Source: CAYMLQ01 sp964390795
GTDB lineage: Bacteria; Verrucomicrobiota; Kiritimatiellia; RFP12; UBA1067
Assembly: GCA_964390795.1 (NCBI GenBank)
Contig: CAYMLQ010000015.1
Location: forward strand, 1 to 39,242
DNA length: 39,242 nucleotides
Direction: 5' to 3'
Shown here: positions 8,077 to 16,845 of the stretch, in pieces
Layout: each line of letters begins with the position of its first letter
Numbering within the stretch: position 1 is the stretch's first letter
Program-made: the position numbers and the translations under genes
The notes under the pieces: model-generated
What the model saw: the letters and a program-made list of their open reading frames with translations, nothing else
What the model was told of the DNA's origin: nothing
Databases searched by the model: none

Positions 8077-8958
8077 ATGATTTTCTTCGACAAACTGCAG
8101 CAAGGCACGCCGACGGTCTCATTCGAGTTTTTTCCGCCCAAGACGCCGGAGGGGTGGGCGAAGCTCTATGCCACCATCGCGGAGACCGCGCGCCTGCACG
8201 TGGATCTCGTCTCCGTCACCTACGGGGCGGGCGGCAGCACGCGCGAGAACACGGTCGACCTGGTCGCCTCGCTCCAGAACAACCTCGCGATCCACGCCAT
8301 GGCGCACCTGACCTGCCTGGGCCACTCGCAGGTGGACCTCTCGAAGATTCTCGACAAGCTGGCTGCGAAACAGGTGCCGGCCATCATGGCGCTGCGCGGC
8401 GACCCGCCCCAGGGCGAGACGACCTTCCGGCCGCACCCCTACGGTTTCGCCCACGCCAGCGACCTGATCGGCTTCATCAAAGACGGCTGGCCGCAGTTCA
8501 AGGTCGGCTGCGCGGCGTATCCCGAAGGCCATCCCGAAGCCTTCGCGGCGGGCGAGACCCGCACGCCGGACCGCGACATCGGCTATCTCAAGCTCAAGCA
8601 GGACAACGGCGCGGACTTTGCGGTGACCCAGCTTTTTTTCGACAACGCGGTCTATTTCAGGTTTGTCGAGAAGGCGCGTGCGGCGGGCGTGACGCTCCCG
8701 CTCCTGCCGGGCATCATGCCGCTCACGTCGGCCAAGCAGATCGAGCGCTTCATCGCGCTTTCGGGCTGTTCGATCCCGGACTCCCTGAGGCAGGCCGCGG
8801 CAGCTGAGAACGCGGAAGAAGCCGGATACCAGTTCGCGTTGGCCCAGTGCCTCGATCTGCTCGGTCACGGCGCGCCGGGCCTGCACCTGTACACGCTCAA
8901 CCAGTCCGCCCTCTCCGGCCGCCTGCTCGCCGCGCTGCGCGCCGCGGGACGGGTCTAG
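8077..8958 (+). CDS. metF: 5,10-methylenetetrahydrofolate reductase
   Basis: 293 aa from the ATG at 8077, the usual length of bacterial MetF. It reduces 5,10-methylene-THF to 5-methyl-THF for methionine synthesis, using FAD in a TIM barrel. Visible signatures are the N-terminal VSFEFFPPKT with the conserved glutamate, SVTYGAGGSTRE, MAHLTCLGHS, ALRGDPP, FAVTQLFFDN and LPGIMPLTS. The open frame extends upstream to 7903, but that part reads through the inverted repeat and promoter and is not protein-like, so 8077 is preferred. It stands alone; no methionine riboswitch is evident. Confidence 0.95.
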   Translation: MIFFDKLQQGTPTVSFEFFPPKTPEGWAKLYATIAETARLHVDLVSVTYGAGGSTRENTVDLVASLQNNLAIHAMAHLTCLGHSQVDLSKILDKLAAKQVPAIMALRGDPPQGETTFRPHPYGFAHASDLIGFIKDGWPQFKVGCAAYPEGHPEAFAAGETRTPDRDIGYLKLKQDNGADFAVTQLFFDNAVYFRFVEKARAAGVTLPLLPGIMPLTSAKQIERFIALSGCSIPDSLRQAAAAENAEEAGYQFALAQCLDLLGHGAPGLHLYTLNQSALSGRLLAALRAAGRV

Positions 8959-8968
8959 GGCGGTAGGT

Positions 8969-9017
8969 ACAAGCGGCCGCTTGTCCCTAAATTCGGCGTT
9001 CAGCGTTCGATGTTCGG
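8969..9017. repeat. palindrome plus dispersed TTCGGCGTTC repeat after metF
   Basis: ACAAGCGGCCGCTTGT (8969-8984) is a perfect 16-bp palindrome 10 nt after the metF stop. The next block, 8992-9017, matches the reverse complement of 22777-22802 at 21 of 26 positions. Both are short dispersed repeats; the palindrome may also serve as a transcript end structure. Confidence 0.65.
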
Positions 9018-9081
9018 CCTTGGTTTGCCGAGAATTCCTCTCCTCATTCCAGGCTTTCGTCATGACCCCATATCACCGATG

Positions 9082-9387
9082 TCAGGCCATGTGCGGTTGG
9101 CGGACCTCGACGGCAAGGCGAAGTCCGGCGCATTTAAGGAGGGCTGTCAGGCTGGAGAGTTGCGGGTTGCCTTTGTTGGAGAGCATGCGGTACATGCTTT
9201 CCCTGTTCAGATTCGTTTTCTTTGCGAGAGCGGTCATGCCCTTGGCCTCCGCGAGGTCACGCAAGGCCATTAGGAATATCTCCTGGCTTCCGTCCTCAAG
9301 CGCCGCATTGAGGTAGGCGGCGGCTTCAGCGGGATCGGCGAGATCCATGACAAGTTCGTCGCGATAGCTGGCGGTTGTTTTGTTCAT
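9082..9387 (-). CDS. HI1420-type addiction-module antitoxin (HTH)
   Basis: 101 aa from the ATG at 9387. The layout is typical of the HI1420/HigA-like antitoxins: an N-terminal region containing ADPAEAAAYLNAALED, then MALRDLAEAKGMTALAKKTN and an HTH helix with NLNRESMYRMLSNKGNPQL. It would bind DNA and normally neutralise a RelE/HigB-fold toxin encoded just upstream. Here that toxin gene is only a stump (9384-9521), so this is an orphan antitoxin. The start overlaps the stump's stop by 4 nt (ATGA). The longer in-frame extension to 9660 reads through the stump in another frame and is not protein-like. Confidence 0.85.
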   Translation of the reverse strand: MNKTTASYRDELVMDLADPAEAAAYLNAALEDGSQEIFLMALRDLAEAKGMTALAKKTNLNRESMYRMLSNKGNPQLSSLTALLKCAGLRLAVEVRQPHMA

Positions 9388-9521
9388 TGCATTTTTGGTT
9401 TGAAGTCGCCAAGGTTTCCGAGGCGCACGCGATTGAGTCGGACACGGATTCGGGCGCGAGCCTGAAAGTCCTTGAGCCCGACAAGCCATTCCCGCAGCAT
9501 CATGGGGACGTATCGGGACAT
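9384..9521 (-). pseudogene. truncated HI1419-type (RelE/HigB-fold) toxin remnant
   Basis: 45 codons. The stretch LREWLVGLKDFQARARIRVR followed by LNRVRLGNLGDFKP matches the first 40 or so residues of the HI1419-type addiction-module killer protein. The usual continuation (VGEGVSE...R..YGPGYR...) is absent: the frame ends KMQ-stop exactly at the antitoxin start. Roughly the last half, which holds the catalytic residues, has been lost, apparently by internal deletion that kept the antitoxin start. The remnant should have no toxin activity. Confidence 0.7.
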
Positions 9522-9678
9522 CGAGACATGTGATGTTTCCCTCCCAACTGTTTCTGGCTGATGGCACGTGCGAAGCAGGTAGGGCGAACCGTCCCGGTGA
9601 GCCGCCATGCTGCTTGTACACGGTCAACGGGGATGCGCCCGGGACACGCCGCCGTGGCATCTGAGTTTGTAGGTGCTG

Positions 9679-9709
9679 TTGAAAGATGCTACAATTTGAA
9701 CGTTACAAT
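9679..9709 (+). promoter_or_regulatory. possible promoter of the sulfatase cluster
   Basis: TTGAAA (9679-9684) and TACAAT (9704-9709) are good hexamers but 19 bp apart. An alternative TACAAT (9690-9695) with TTGTAG (9667-9672) has 17-bp spacing but a poorer -35. No other promoter-like site was seen before the first sulfatase at 9732. Confidence 0.35.
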
Positions 9710-9731
9710 CAAGAATGTTAAGAGTCGCCGT

Positions 9732-11108
9732 ATGAGAATAAAGAGTCAAGGCTTTCTCTGCGTTGTCGCATGCGGGGTGTCAATGGCAGCACTCGCGGCG
9801 CCGCTCTCCAAGCCCAGCATCATCGTCATCCTCGTGGATGACATCGGCGTTGGGGATTTCGGCTTTTCAGGCGGCAAGGATTTCCCCACCCCGAACATTG
9901 ACCGCCTCGCCCGTGAGGGGGTGACGTTCCGTAACGGCTATGCGATGCCCTCCTGCTCTCCCACCCGCGCGGCGCTGCTCACCGGGCGGTATCCGCAGCG
10001 TTTCGGCATTGAGGATAACCGGCCCTTGGATGGGCCGAACGATGGGATGGATGTGAGCCAAGTCACGCTGCCGATGCAACTGAGGGCGGCGGGCTACGCG
10101 ACCAGCCTGATCGGCAAATGGCATCTCGGGAAAGGCAAGCGTTTTGAATTTGCGCCGCGCAATCGCGGCTTCGACGAGTTCTTCGGGTACTTCGGCGCCT
10201 CCGGGCGTTACGTAGACCCCGTGCTTTCCCGTAACGGTGTGGAGAAGACGTGCGAAGGCTACAACACCGACATCCTTACCGACGAAGCCTGCGCATATCT
10301 GCGGGCGCATCGGGCCAAACCCTTCTTCATGCACCTCGCGTACATGGCGGCGCATCTGCCGCAGGTGGCGCGGCCGCAAGATCTCGCACGCGTGCCGCAC
10401 CTGCGCGGCGTGCGGCAGCGCGGAGCGGCTATCATTGTCAATCTCGATGACAACATCGGACGCCTGCTCGATGCGCTGAAACAGACCGGCCTGGACGAGC
10501 GCACGCTGGTCTTTTTCCTCAGCGACAACGGAGCCGAACCCGCGGTTCTCGGCACCACCAACGGGCCGCATCGCGGGCAGAAGTTCGACGTGCTCGAGGG
10601 CGGCACCCGGGTGCCTTTCGCCCTGCGCTGGCCCGGCTTCGTGCCCGCCGGAATGACCTACGCCCCGATGGTTCACGTTTTCGATATATTCACCACGGCT
10701 CTGGCAGCGGCTGGCGTCGAGCCAGCCGGAGCGGTGGATGGAGTGGATCTGATGCCGTACGTGCTCGGCAGGAAAGAGGGCGTGCCTCACCGGCAGCTCT
10801 GCTGGCTCACCAACGATCACAAGGAATGGCGCGTACCCGGCCGCGACACCAACCTCGCCCGGCCCCTCCGCGCCCTCCGCGAGGACACCTTCAAACTGCT
10901 GATGGAGGGCGATGGCGCGCCCGAATTATATGATGTCAACGCTGACCCCGGAGAGGCCGCAAACCTCGCCGCGCAAGCGGCTGAACGCACCGAGCGCATG
11001 AAGCGGGATTTTGAGCGTTGGCGGGGGCAGATGAAGCCCCAGGTTATCCCCGGCGATCACCCGCTCTACGGGCGCTATAAGACCATGCGCGCAAATGGGG
11101 TAAAATAG
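9732..11108 (+). CDS. secreted sulfatase (type I, formylglycine-dependent)
   Basis: 458 aa. The start at 9732 begins a clear signal peptide (MRIKSQGFLCVVACGVSMAA, cleavage near residue 23). The alkaline-phosphatase-fold sulfatase signatures are IVILVDDIGVGDFGF with metal ligands D36 and D37, the formylglycine motif C75-S-P-T-R, GKWHLGKGK, and LSDNGAEPAVLGTTNGPHRG with further metal ligands. These enzymes remove sulfate from carbohydrates after conversion of the motif cysteine to formylglycine. The substrate is unknown; the CSPTR form is common in N-acetylgalactosamine-6-sulfatase-like members. It is first in a row of three sulfatase genes, with 76 bp to the next, probably co-transcribed. The open frame extends upstream to 9561 without coding character. 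Confidence 0.92.
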   Translation: MRIKSQGFLCVVACGVSMAALAAPLSKPSIIVILVDDIGVGDFGFSGGKDFPTPNIDRLAREGVTFRNGYAMPSCSPTRAALLTGRYPQRFGIEDNRPLDGPNDGMDVSQVTLPMQLRAAGYATSLIGKWHLGKGKRFEFAPRNRGFDEFFGYFGASGRYVDPVLSRNGVEKTCEGYNTDILTDEACAYLRAHRAKPFFMHLAYMAAHLPQVARPQDLARVPHLRGVRQRGAAIIVNLDDNIGRLLDALKQTGLDERTLVFFLSDNGAEPAVLGTTNGPHRGQKFDVLEGGTRVPFALRWPGFVPAGMTYAPMVHVFDIFTTALAAAGVEPAGAVDGVDLMPYVLGRKEGVPHRQLCWLTNDHKEWRVPGRDTNLARPLRALREDTFKLLMEGDGAPELYDVNADPGEAANLAAQAAERTERMKRDFERWRGQMKPQVIPGDHPLYGRYKTMRANGVK

Positions 11109-11184
11109 CAGGCAATAATGAAAGCCGGCCCGCGTTTCTAACAACAACCGCAACACGCTCATGCGAACCTACGGAGACCCTCTT

Positions 11185-12801
11185 ATGTCCTTGAGAATTC
11201 TGCCCCTCGTTCTCGCCGCCGCGTGCAGCGTGCATCCTTCGGCCTTCGCCGCGCCAGCGCCCAAGCCGAACATCGTCGTAATCCTCGTCGACGACATGGG
11301 CTTTTCCGATCTCGGCTGCTACGGCTCCGAGATCCCGACGCCGAATCTGGATGCGCTGGCCAAGGACGGACTCAAGTTCACGCAGTTCTACAACACGGGG
11401 CGCTGCTGCCCCACGCGGGCCTCGCTGCTGACCGGACTCTATTCGCATCAGGCCGGCGTCGGCCACATGACACAGGACAAAGGCGCGCCCGGCTATCAGG
11501 GCAGGCTGAACGACCAGTGCGTCACGATCGCCGAGGTTCTCAAGCCCTCCGGCTACTTTACGGCCATGAGCGGCAAGTGGCATGTGGGTCAGGATCATGG
11601 CGTCACGCCGTGGGGCCGCGGCTTTGACCGCAGCCTGAACGCGGCGGCGGGCGGTTTCTATTTTCCCGACTCGCCCAAGGCGAAGCTGTTCCTGAACGGC
11701 GAGGTGCTCGCGAACGATGATCCGCGCTTGCCGAAAGGCTGGTACACGACGGACCTGTGGACAACCTTCGGCTTGAAGTTCATTGATGAGGCGCTGACGG
11801 AGAAGAAGCCGTTCTACCTGCACCTCTGCTTCAATGCGCCGCATTTTCCGCTGCAGGCCCCGGCCGAAGAGATCGCGAAATTTCGGGGAAAGTATAAGGC
11901 GGGCTGGGGCGCGACGCGCGACGCCCGGTACGCCCGCCAGCTCGAACTCGGACTGATCGACAAAGCCTGGGCCAAGTCGCCGCGGCCCGAGGGCGTGCAG
12001 GTGTGGAAAGACGTTCCCGCCGGGGAGCAGGACCGCCTCGATCACCTCATGGCCACGTACGCGGCGGTGGTGCATCACATGGACACGGCGGTGGGCGAAC
12101 TGGTCGCCGGACTCAAGCAGCGCGGCGTGCTCGACAACACGCTGCTCCTGTTCATGAGCGACAACGGCGGAAATGCGGAGTCGGGTCCGAAGGGCAAGAC
12201 GGAGGGCGATCCTTCGAAGGGCGGGTCCGACTGGTTCTGCGGCATGAGCTGGGCCTTCGTGGAGAACACGCCGTTCCGCATGTTCAAGCACTTCAACCAC
12301 GAGGGCGGCATCGCCACGCCGCTGATCGCGCACTGGCCCGCCGGCATCGCAGCGAAAGGGGAGTGGCGCACGCAGCCCGCGCACCTGATCGACATCATGG
12401 CCACCTGCGCCGACGTCGGCGGAGCGACCTACCCGAAAGAGTTCAAAGGCAAGCCGATTCTTCCCATGGAGGGTAAGAGTCTGGTCGGCGCTTTCGCCAA
12501 CCAGCCCATCGCGCGCGACGCGCTCTACTGGGAGCACGAGGGTAACGCGGCGGTGCGCGTGGGCGACCTTAAGCTCGTGCGCCGTGGGCGTGACGGCGCG
12601 TGGGAACTCTACGACATGAAGACCGACCGGACCGAGCTTCACGACCTTGCCGCCGCGCAGCCGGACAAGGCGAAGGAACTGGCCGCGAAGTGGGAGGCCT
12701 GGGCCCTTCGCGCGCATGCGAAACCGTACCCCGAAGAAGGAAAAGGCAAGAAGAAGGGAAACGGGCGGAGGAAGGCCAAAGCCCGCCGCGTCGTCCGGTA
12801 G
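11185..12801 (+). CDS. secreted arylsulfatase-like sulfatase with basic C-terminal tail
   Basis: 538 aa from the ATG at 11185, preceded by GGAG at 11173-11176; the upstream ATG at 11161 lacks a ribosome site. It has a signal peptide (MSLRILPLVLAAACSVHPSA, cleavage near 23). Sulfatase motifs are VVILVDDMGFSDLGCYG (D36, D37), the formylglycine motif C74-C-P-T-R, SGKWHVGQDHG and LLFMSDNGGNAE. The CCPTRASLLTGLYSHQAGVG version is typical of arylsulfatase-like members. The last 25 residues are very basic and lysine-rich (GKGKKKGNGRRKAK), which might help bind anionic polysaccharide. It sits between two other sulfatases, 121 bp before the next. The maturation enzyme is not in this window. Confidence 0.92.
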   Translation: MSLRILPLVLAAACSVHPSAFAAPAPKPNIVVILVDDMGFSDLGCYGSEIPTPNLDALAKDGLKFTQFYNTGRCCPTRASLLTGLYSHQAGVGHMTQDKGAPGYQGRLNDQCVTIAEVLKPSGYFTAMSGKWHVGQDHGVTPWGRGFDRSLNAAAGGFYFPDSPKAKLFLNGEVLANDDPRLPKGWYTTDLWTTFGLKFIDEALTEKKPFYLHLCFNAPHFPLQAPAEEIAKFRGKYKAGWGATRDARYARQLELGLIDKAWAKSPRPEGVQVWKDVPAGEQDRLDHLMATYAAVVHHMDTAVGELVAGLKQRGVLDNTLLLFMSDNGGNAESGPKGKTEGDPSKGGSDWFCGMSWAFVENTPFRMFKHFNHEGGIATPLIAHWPAGIAAKGEWRTQPAHLIDIMATCADVGGATYPKEFKGKPILPMEGKSLVGAFANQPIARDALYWEHEGNAAVRVGDLKLVRRGRDGAWELYDMKTDRTELHDLAAAQPDKAKELAAKWEAWALRAHAKPYPEEGKGKKKGNGRRKAKARRVVR

Positions 12802-12922
12802 TGCGGGGTCCCCGAAACCGCCGCGAACCCCGTGCCGCAGCAGTGCCCTGCGGACGCCTGCGGGGAGGCGCCCCTACCGAAGAGGCGTCGTGTTCAGCAT
12901 CCGGCTTCTTCTTGGAGGATCC

Positions 12923-15793
12923 ATGAAAACTGTCTTCACCGTTTTTCTGAGCCTTGGGTTGAGTTGCGGATACGGCTTTGCGGCCGAGAAACCCAACATT
13001 CTTCTGATCCTCGCCGATGACCTCGGCTGGAGCGACTTGGGATGCTACGGCGGCGAAATCCGCACGCCGTCGCTCGACGCGCTGGCGAAGGACGGAATCC
13101 GGTTCACGCAGTTCTATAACTCGGCCCGCTGTTCGCCGTCGCGGGCGAGCATCCTCACCGGCCTGCACCCGCATCAGGCGGGGTTCCCCAATCTCAGCGG
13201 CACGCTGTCGAAGAGCGCCGTGACCCTCCCCGAAGTGCTCAGCGCCGCCGGCTACCGGAGCTATATGGTCGGGAAGTGGCACCTCAACGGGAAGAACCCG
13301 CCGACCGAGCGCGGCTTCGACGAGTTCTACGGGATGCTCGGAGGCTTCAATTCATGCTGGCAGGAAAACGCGTTTTACACGCGCTGGCCGGAGGGCCGCC
13401 AGAAGCGTGAGTATGCGAGCGGGGCGTTCTACTCCACCGACGCGTTTGGCGACTACGCGCTCGACTTCCTCCGCGACGGCCAGAAGAGCGGGAAGCCCTG
13501 GTTCCTCTACCTCGCCTTCAATGCGCCGCATTTCCCGCTGCACGCGCCGGAGGCGGACATCGCCACGTATGAGGCCCTGTACTTCGAGAAAGGCTGGGAC
13601 CGCATCCGCGAGGAACGGCTTGCCCGTCAGAAACAGCTGGGCCTTGTGCCCCGCGACCTCGCGCTGACGCCGCGGTCGGTGGTTCCGGCCAACGGCAGGA
13701 ACAATAAGACCGGCTGGGCCGACAAAGAGAACCCGGCGTGGGACTCGCTGCCGGAGGACCGGCGCCGCGACCTGTCGCGCCGGATGGCCGTTTACGCCGC
13801 GATGGTGGACCGCATGGATCGGGCCGTGGGCCGCGTGGTGGGTCAGTTGAAAGCCAGCGGCCAATTCGACAACACGCTCATCTTCTTTCTCAGTGACAAC
13901 GGCGCGTGTGCCGAATGGGATCCTTGGGGGTTCGACAACACCAGCGGCCCGCTAAACATCCTGCACACCGGCGACGACCTGAAGACCGTCGGCGGCCCCG
14001 CGAGTTACGCCAGCTACGGCAGCGGCTGGGCGCACGCGTGCAACACGCCGTGGCGGCTCTTCAAGCACTACTCGCAGGAAGGCGGCGTGCGCACGCCGTG
14101 CATTGTTCATTGGCCCGCCGGACTCCAGGCGAAAGGCCTCGTCTCCGGACCGGGCTACATCACCGATTTCATGCCCACCCTCTGCGAGGCGGCCGGCGCG
14201 CCGTATCCGAAGGAGCGCGACGGCCTTGCCATTCTCCCGGCCGAGGGCATCAGCCTGATGCCGGCGCTGCGCGGCGAGCCGCTGGCACCGCGCCGCATAT
14301 TCATCGAGCACGAGGGCAACCGCAGCGTGCGGGACGGGGATTGGAAGCTCGTGGCTTTGCGCGAGCAGCCGTGGGAGCTGTACAACCTTGCCGCAGATCC
14401 GGCGGAAATGCGCAATCTCGCCGCGCAGCAGCCGCAGCGCGTGCGCGAACTCGCCGCAGCGTGGGAGGGGTGGGCGGAGCGTTGCAACGTGGTCGAAAAG
14501 AGGGACAAACAGTCGGCAGCGGCGGAGTCCCGCAACAAGCCGAACATCGTCTTCATCCTCACCGATGACATGGGCTATGGCGACATCGGCTGCAACGGCG
14601 GGACGTTTGTTCCGACGCCCAACATCGATTCGCTGGCGCGCGAGGGCATCCGGTTCACGCAGTACACGAGCGCCTCGCCGATCTGCTCGCCCTCGCGGGC
14701 CGGGTGTACGACGGGCCAGTTTCCGGCGCGTTGGAGGATCACGAGTTTTCTGCAGACGCGCGACGGCAACCGCGCGTGCGGACAGGCTGACTTTCTCGAC
14801 CCGAAGGCGCCGTCGATCGCGCGCCGGCTGAGGTCTGTCGGCTACGCGACCGGACACTTCGGCAAGTGGCATATGGGCGGCGGGCGCGACGTGTCCAACG
14901 CGCCGCCCATCACGGCTTACGGGTTTGACGAGTATGCCTCCACCTGGGAAAGCCCCGACCCGCATCCCGACATCACGGCGTCCGACTGGATCTGGTCACC
15001 CAAGGACAAGGTCAAGCGCTGGGACCGCACGGCGTTCTTCGTGGATAAGGCGCTTGATTTCCTTCGCCGGCACAAGGGCTCGCCCTGTTATGTCAATGTC
15101 TGGCCGGACGACATGCACACGCCGTGGGTTCCTGCGGATGACGTGCCGAAGGGGGATAGCCCGGAAAATTTCCGCCGCGTTCTGGCCGAATACGACCGGC
15201 AGATCGGGCGCCTGCTCGACGGGCTGAAAGAACTCGGCCTCGCGACGAACACGCTGGTGCTCTTCACGAGTGACAACGGCCCGCTGCCGACGTTCAAGGG
15301 CGAGCGCGCCGGCGGCCTGCGCGGAAGCAAGATGAGCCTCTACGAAGGTGGAATCCGCATGCCGTGTGTGGTTCGCTGGCCGGGCCACACGGTTGAGGGG
15401 CGTGTGGACGGGCAGACCGTGTGGAGCGCGGTGGATCTGTTTCCGAGCCTTTGCGCGGTTGCGGGCGCGCGGTTGCCGCAGGGTGTCGCCTTCGACGGGG
15501 AAGACGTCAGCGCGGCATGGAGCGGAATAACAGTTGAGCGCACGAAGCCGCTTTACTGGGAATACGGGCGCAACGACACAGCCTTCAAGTATCCGCACGG
15601 CAGAGACCGAAGTCCTAACGTCGCCGTCCGCGAAGGGAACTGGAAGGTGCTCGTCAACGCCGACGGCTCGGGCGCGCAGCTCTACGATCTGGCGGCGGAT
15701 CCGAAGGAAGAGCGCGACCTTGTCAGCGTCAAGCCCGCGGTGACGAAGCGGCTTGTGGAACAGGCGTTGAGCTGGAGAAGGACGTTGCCCTAA
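12923..15793 (+). CDS. double sulfatase: two complete sulfatase domains in one secreted polypeptide
   Basis: 956 aa from the ATG at 12923, preceded by GGAGG at 12914-12918. There is one signal peptide (MKTVFTVFLSLGLSCGYGFA). Domain 1 (about 22-520) has ILADDLGWSDLGCYG (D32, D33), C70-S-P-S-R, VGKWHLNGKN and LSDNGACAEWDPWG. A 20-residue linker rich in K, E and A follows. Domain 2 (about 538-955) starts NKPNIVFILTDDMGYGDIG, with C588-S-P-S-R, FGKWHMGGGRD and TSDNGPLPTFKGERAGG. Both active sites look intact. The domains are distinct in sequence, so this is a fusion of two different sulfatases rather than a recent duplication; it could remove two kinds of sulfate ester from one glycan. The junction at about 14510-14535 shows no stop or frameshift. 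Confidence 0.9.
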   Translation: MKTVFTVFLSLGLSCGYGFAAEKPNILLILADDLGWSDLGCYGGEIRTPSLDALAKDGIRFTQFYNSARCSPSRASILTGLHPHQAGFPNLSGTLSKSAVTLPEVLSAAGYRSYMVGKWHLNGKNPPTERGFDEFYGMLGGFNSCWQENAFYTRWPEGRQKREYASGAFYSTDAFGDYALDFLRDGQKSGKPWFLYLAFNAPHFPLHAPEADIATYEALYFEKGWDRIREERLARQKQLGLVPRDLALTPRSVVPANGRNNKTGWADKENPAWDSLPEDRRRDLSRRMAVYAAMVDRMDRAVGRVVGQLKASGQFDNTLIFFLSDNGACAEWDPWGFDNTSGPLNILHTGDDLKTVGGPASYASYGSGWAHACNTPWRLFKHYSQEGGVRTPCIVHWPAGLQAKGLVSGPGYITDFMPTLCEAAGAPYPKERDGLAILPAEGISLMPALRGEPLAPRRIFIEHEGNRSVRDGDWKLVALREQPWELYNLAADPAEMRNLAAQQPQRVRELAAAWEGWAERCNVVEKRDKQSAAAESRNKPNIVFILTDDMGYGDIGCNGGTFVPTPNIDSLAREGIRFTQYTSASPICSPSRAGCTTGQFPARWRITSFLQTRDGNRACGQADFLDPKAPSIARRLRSVGYATGHFGKWHMGGGRDVSNAPPITAYGFDEYASTWESPDPHPDITASDWIWSPKDKVKRWDRTAFFVDKALDFLRRHKGSPCYVNVWPDDMHTPWVPADDVPKGDSPENFRRVLAEYDRQIGRLLDGLKELGLATNTLVLFTSDNGPLPTFKGERAGGLRGSKMSLYEGGIRMPCVVRWPGHTVEGRVDGQTVWSAVDLFPSLCAVAGARLPQGVAFDGEDVSAAWSGITVERTKPLYWEYGRNDTAFKYPHGRDRSPNVAVREGNWKVLVNADGSGAQLYDLAADPKEERDLVSVKPAVTKRLVEQALSWRRTLP

Positions 15794-15827
15794 GCGGGTT
15801 AATAGGTAGCCGACTCGGCGCTCAAAG

Positions 15828-16739
15828 TCAATCTGAGTACCAGCAGCGTGGTAAAGGAAGAGAGGGAGCGCCTTCGCCGCTCGTTCCGTCGAGTGGATGT
15901 GGGAACTGAGATGCGGCTGATAACTGCTTGGCCCGGTCACGGCGCAGGAACGTAAACTCCATGATGCGGGGAATCTCTATCCCGTTCTTTGTGATCGAGC
16001 CGCAGCAATTGTTGGGGTGGAGATGCACGCAGACGTGGTTCTTGAGTATTTTGGAGAAGGCGACAGAAGCCAACGAGAAATAGGGGAGGCTCCAAAGGCG
16101 TGGCAGGTCATGAAACTCGATGATTATGATGCGGAAGCGGTTCAACAGCCGGTCTGGCGTGCTTAGAAGCGTCTGGTACTCGAAGCCTTCAATATCCATC
16201 TGCAACATCAGGTCTGCCTGCGTGTTGGGCAAAGACGAGTCAACCCAATCCTCCAATGTGACGAATTCGCCCTCCGTGACGGCTCCGATAAATTTCTTGA
16301 GAAAGCTGAACTTGGCGTGCGAAGTAGCGGGAGCTTCGACAGATTTGTCTGCCATGTACACACGCATGCCGAGATTGGCACAGTCGCGCTCGAAATCAGA
16401 GCAGTCCGCCACTCCCGGAGAAAAGCATACCTCGATGCCCGCAAGGTCATCCGGCACTAGATATCCGCCGTCTCCCTTTGGGCCCAGACGGACGAGCTTC
16501 ATCTCCGTCGACATGGGGTGGAGCCTTCGGATGAGGTCTTTCAAGTGGCTTGTCTTTGTCGCAATGGTTGGGTAGCCACCCATGAGTCCCATTGCCTCAA
16601 TTGCAATCTTCTCTGCCAGTTCACTCATCGAAAACCCTTTGCTAATAAGCTTCTGGAAGCGAAAAAACCTGTCCACAAAAACCCTCTCATGCCCTAGCGC
16701 AAGAGATTGCCAATGCCGGCACAAGGCACGGTTCGCCAT
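15828..16739 (-). CDS. FkbM-family SAM-dependent methyltransferase
   Basis: Up to 303 aa. It has the FkbM methyltransferase core: GPKGDGGYLVPDDLAG followed by CFSPGVADCSDFE (SAM-binding beginning), a middle acidic region, LMLQMDIEGFEYQTLL, and IIIEFHDLPRLW. Members methylate sugars or small molecules, often in surface-polysaccharide or secondary-metabolite gene sets. The start is uncertain: ATG at 16739 has no clear ribosome site, whereas ATG at 16628 (MSELAEKIAI) has AAGGG just upstream. The gene is visibly less GC-rich than its neighbours and points away from the sulfatases, so it may be a recent acquisition. No glycosyltransferases are adjacent. Confidence 0.82.
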   Translation of the reverse strand: MANRALCRHWQSLALGHERVFVDRFFRFQKLISKGFSMSELAEKIAIEAMGLMGGYPTIATKTSHLKDLIRRLHPMSTEMKLVRLGPKGDGGYLVPDDLAGIEVCFSPGVADCSDFERDCANLGMRVYMADKSVEAPATSHAKFSFLKKFIGAVTEGEFVTLEDWVDSSLPNTQADLMLQMDIEGFEYQTLLSTPDRLLNRFRIIIIEFHDLPRLWSLPYFSLASVAFSKILKNHVCVHLHPNNCCGSITKNGIEIPRIMEFTFLRRDRAKQLSAASQFPHPLDGTSGEGAPSLPLPRCWYSD

Positions 16740-16845
16740 GCGTACAAAACTTTTCTTTTTTCTTCGTTCTCATTTTGGCATTGCGCATGTGATCGGTCAA
16801 GCTGGATTAGCTCGATTCACGCACACTGCCGCGTGAGATCCCGCG

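Noticed and set aside
11044..12717. 557-aa open frame opposite the second sulfatase
   Set aside because: Shadow of a gene with complete sulfatase motifs and a ribosome site.
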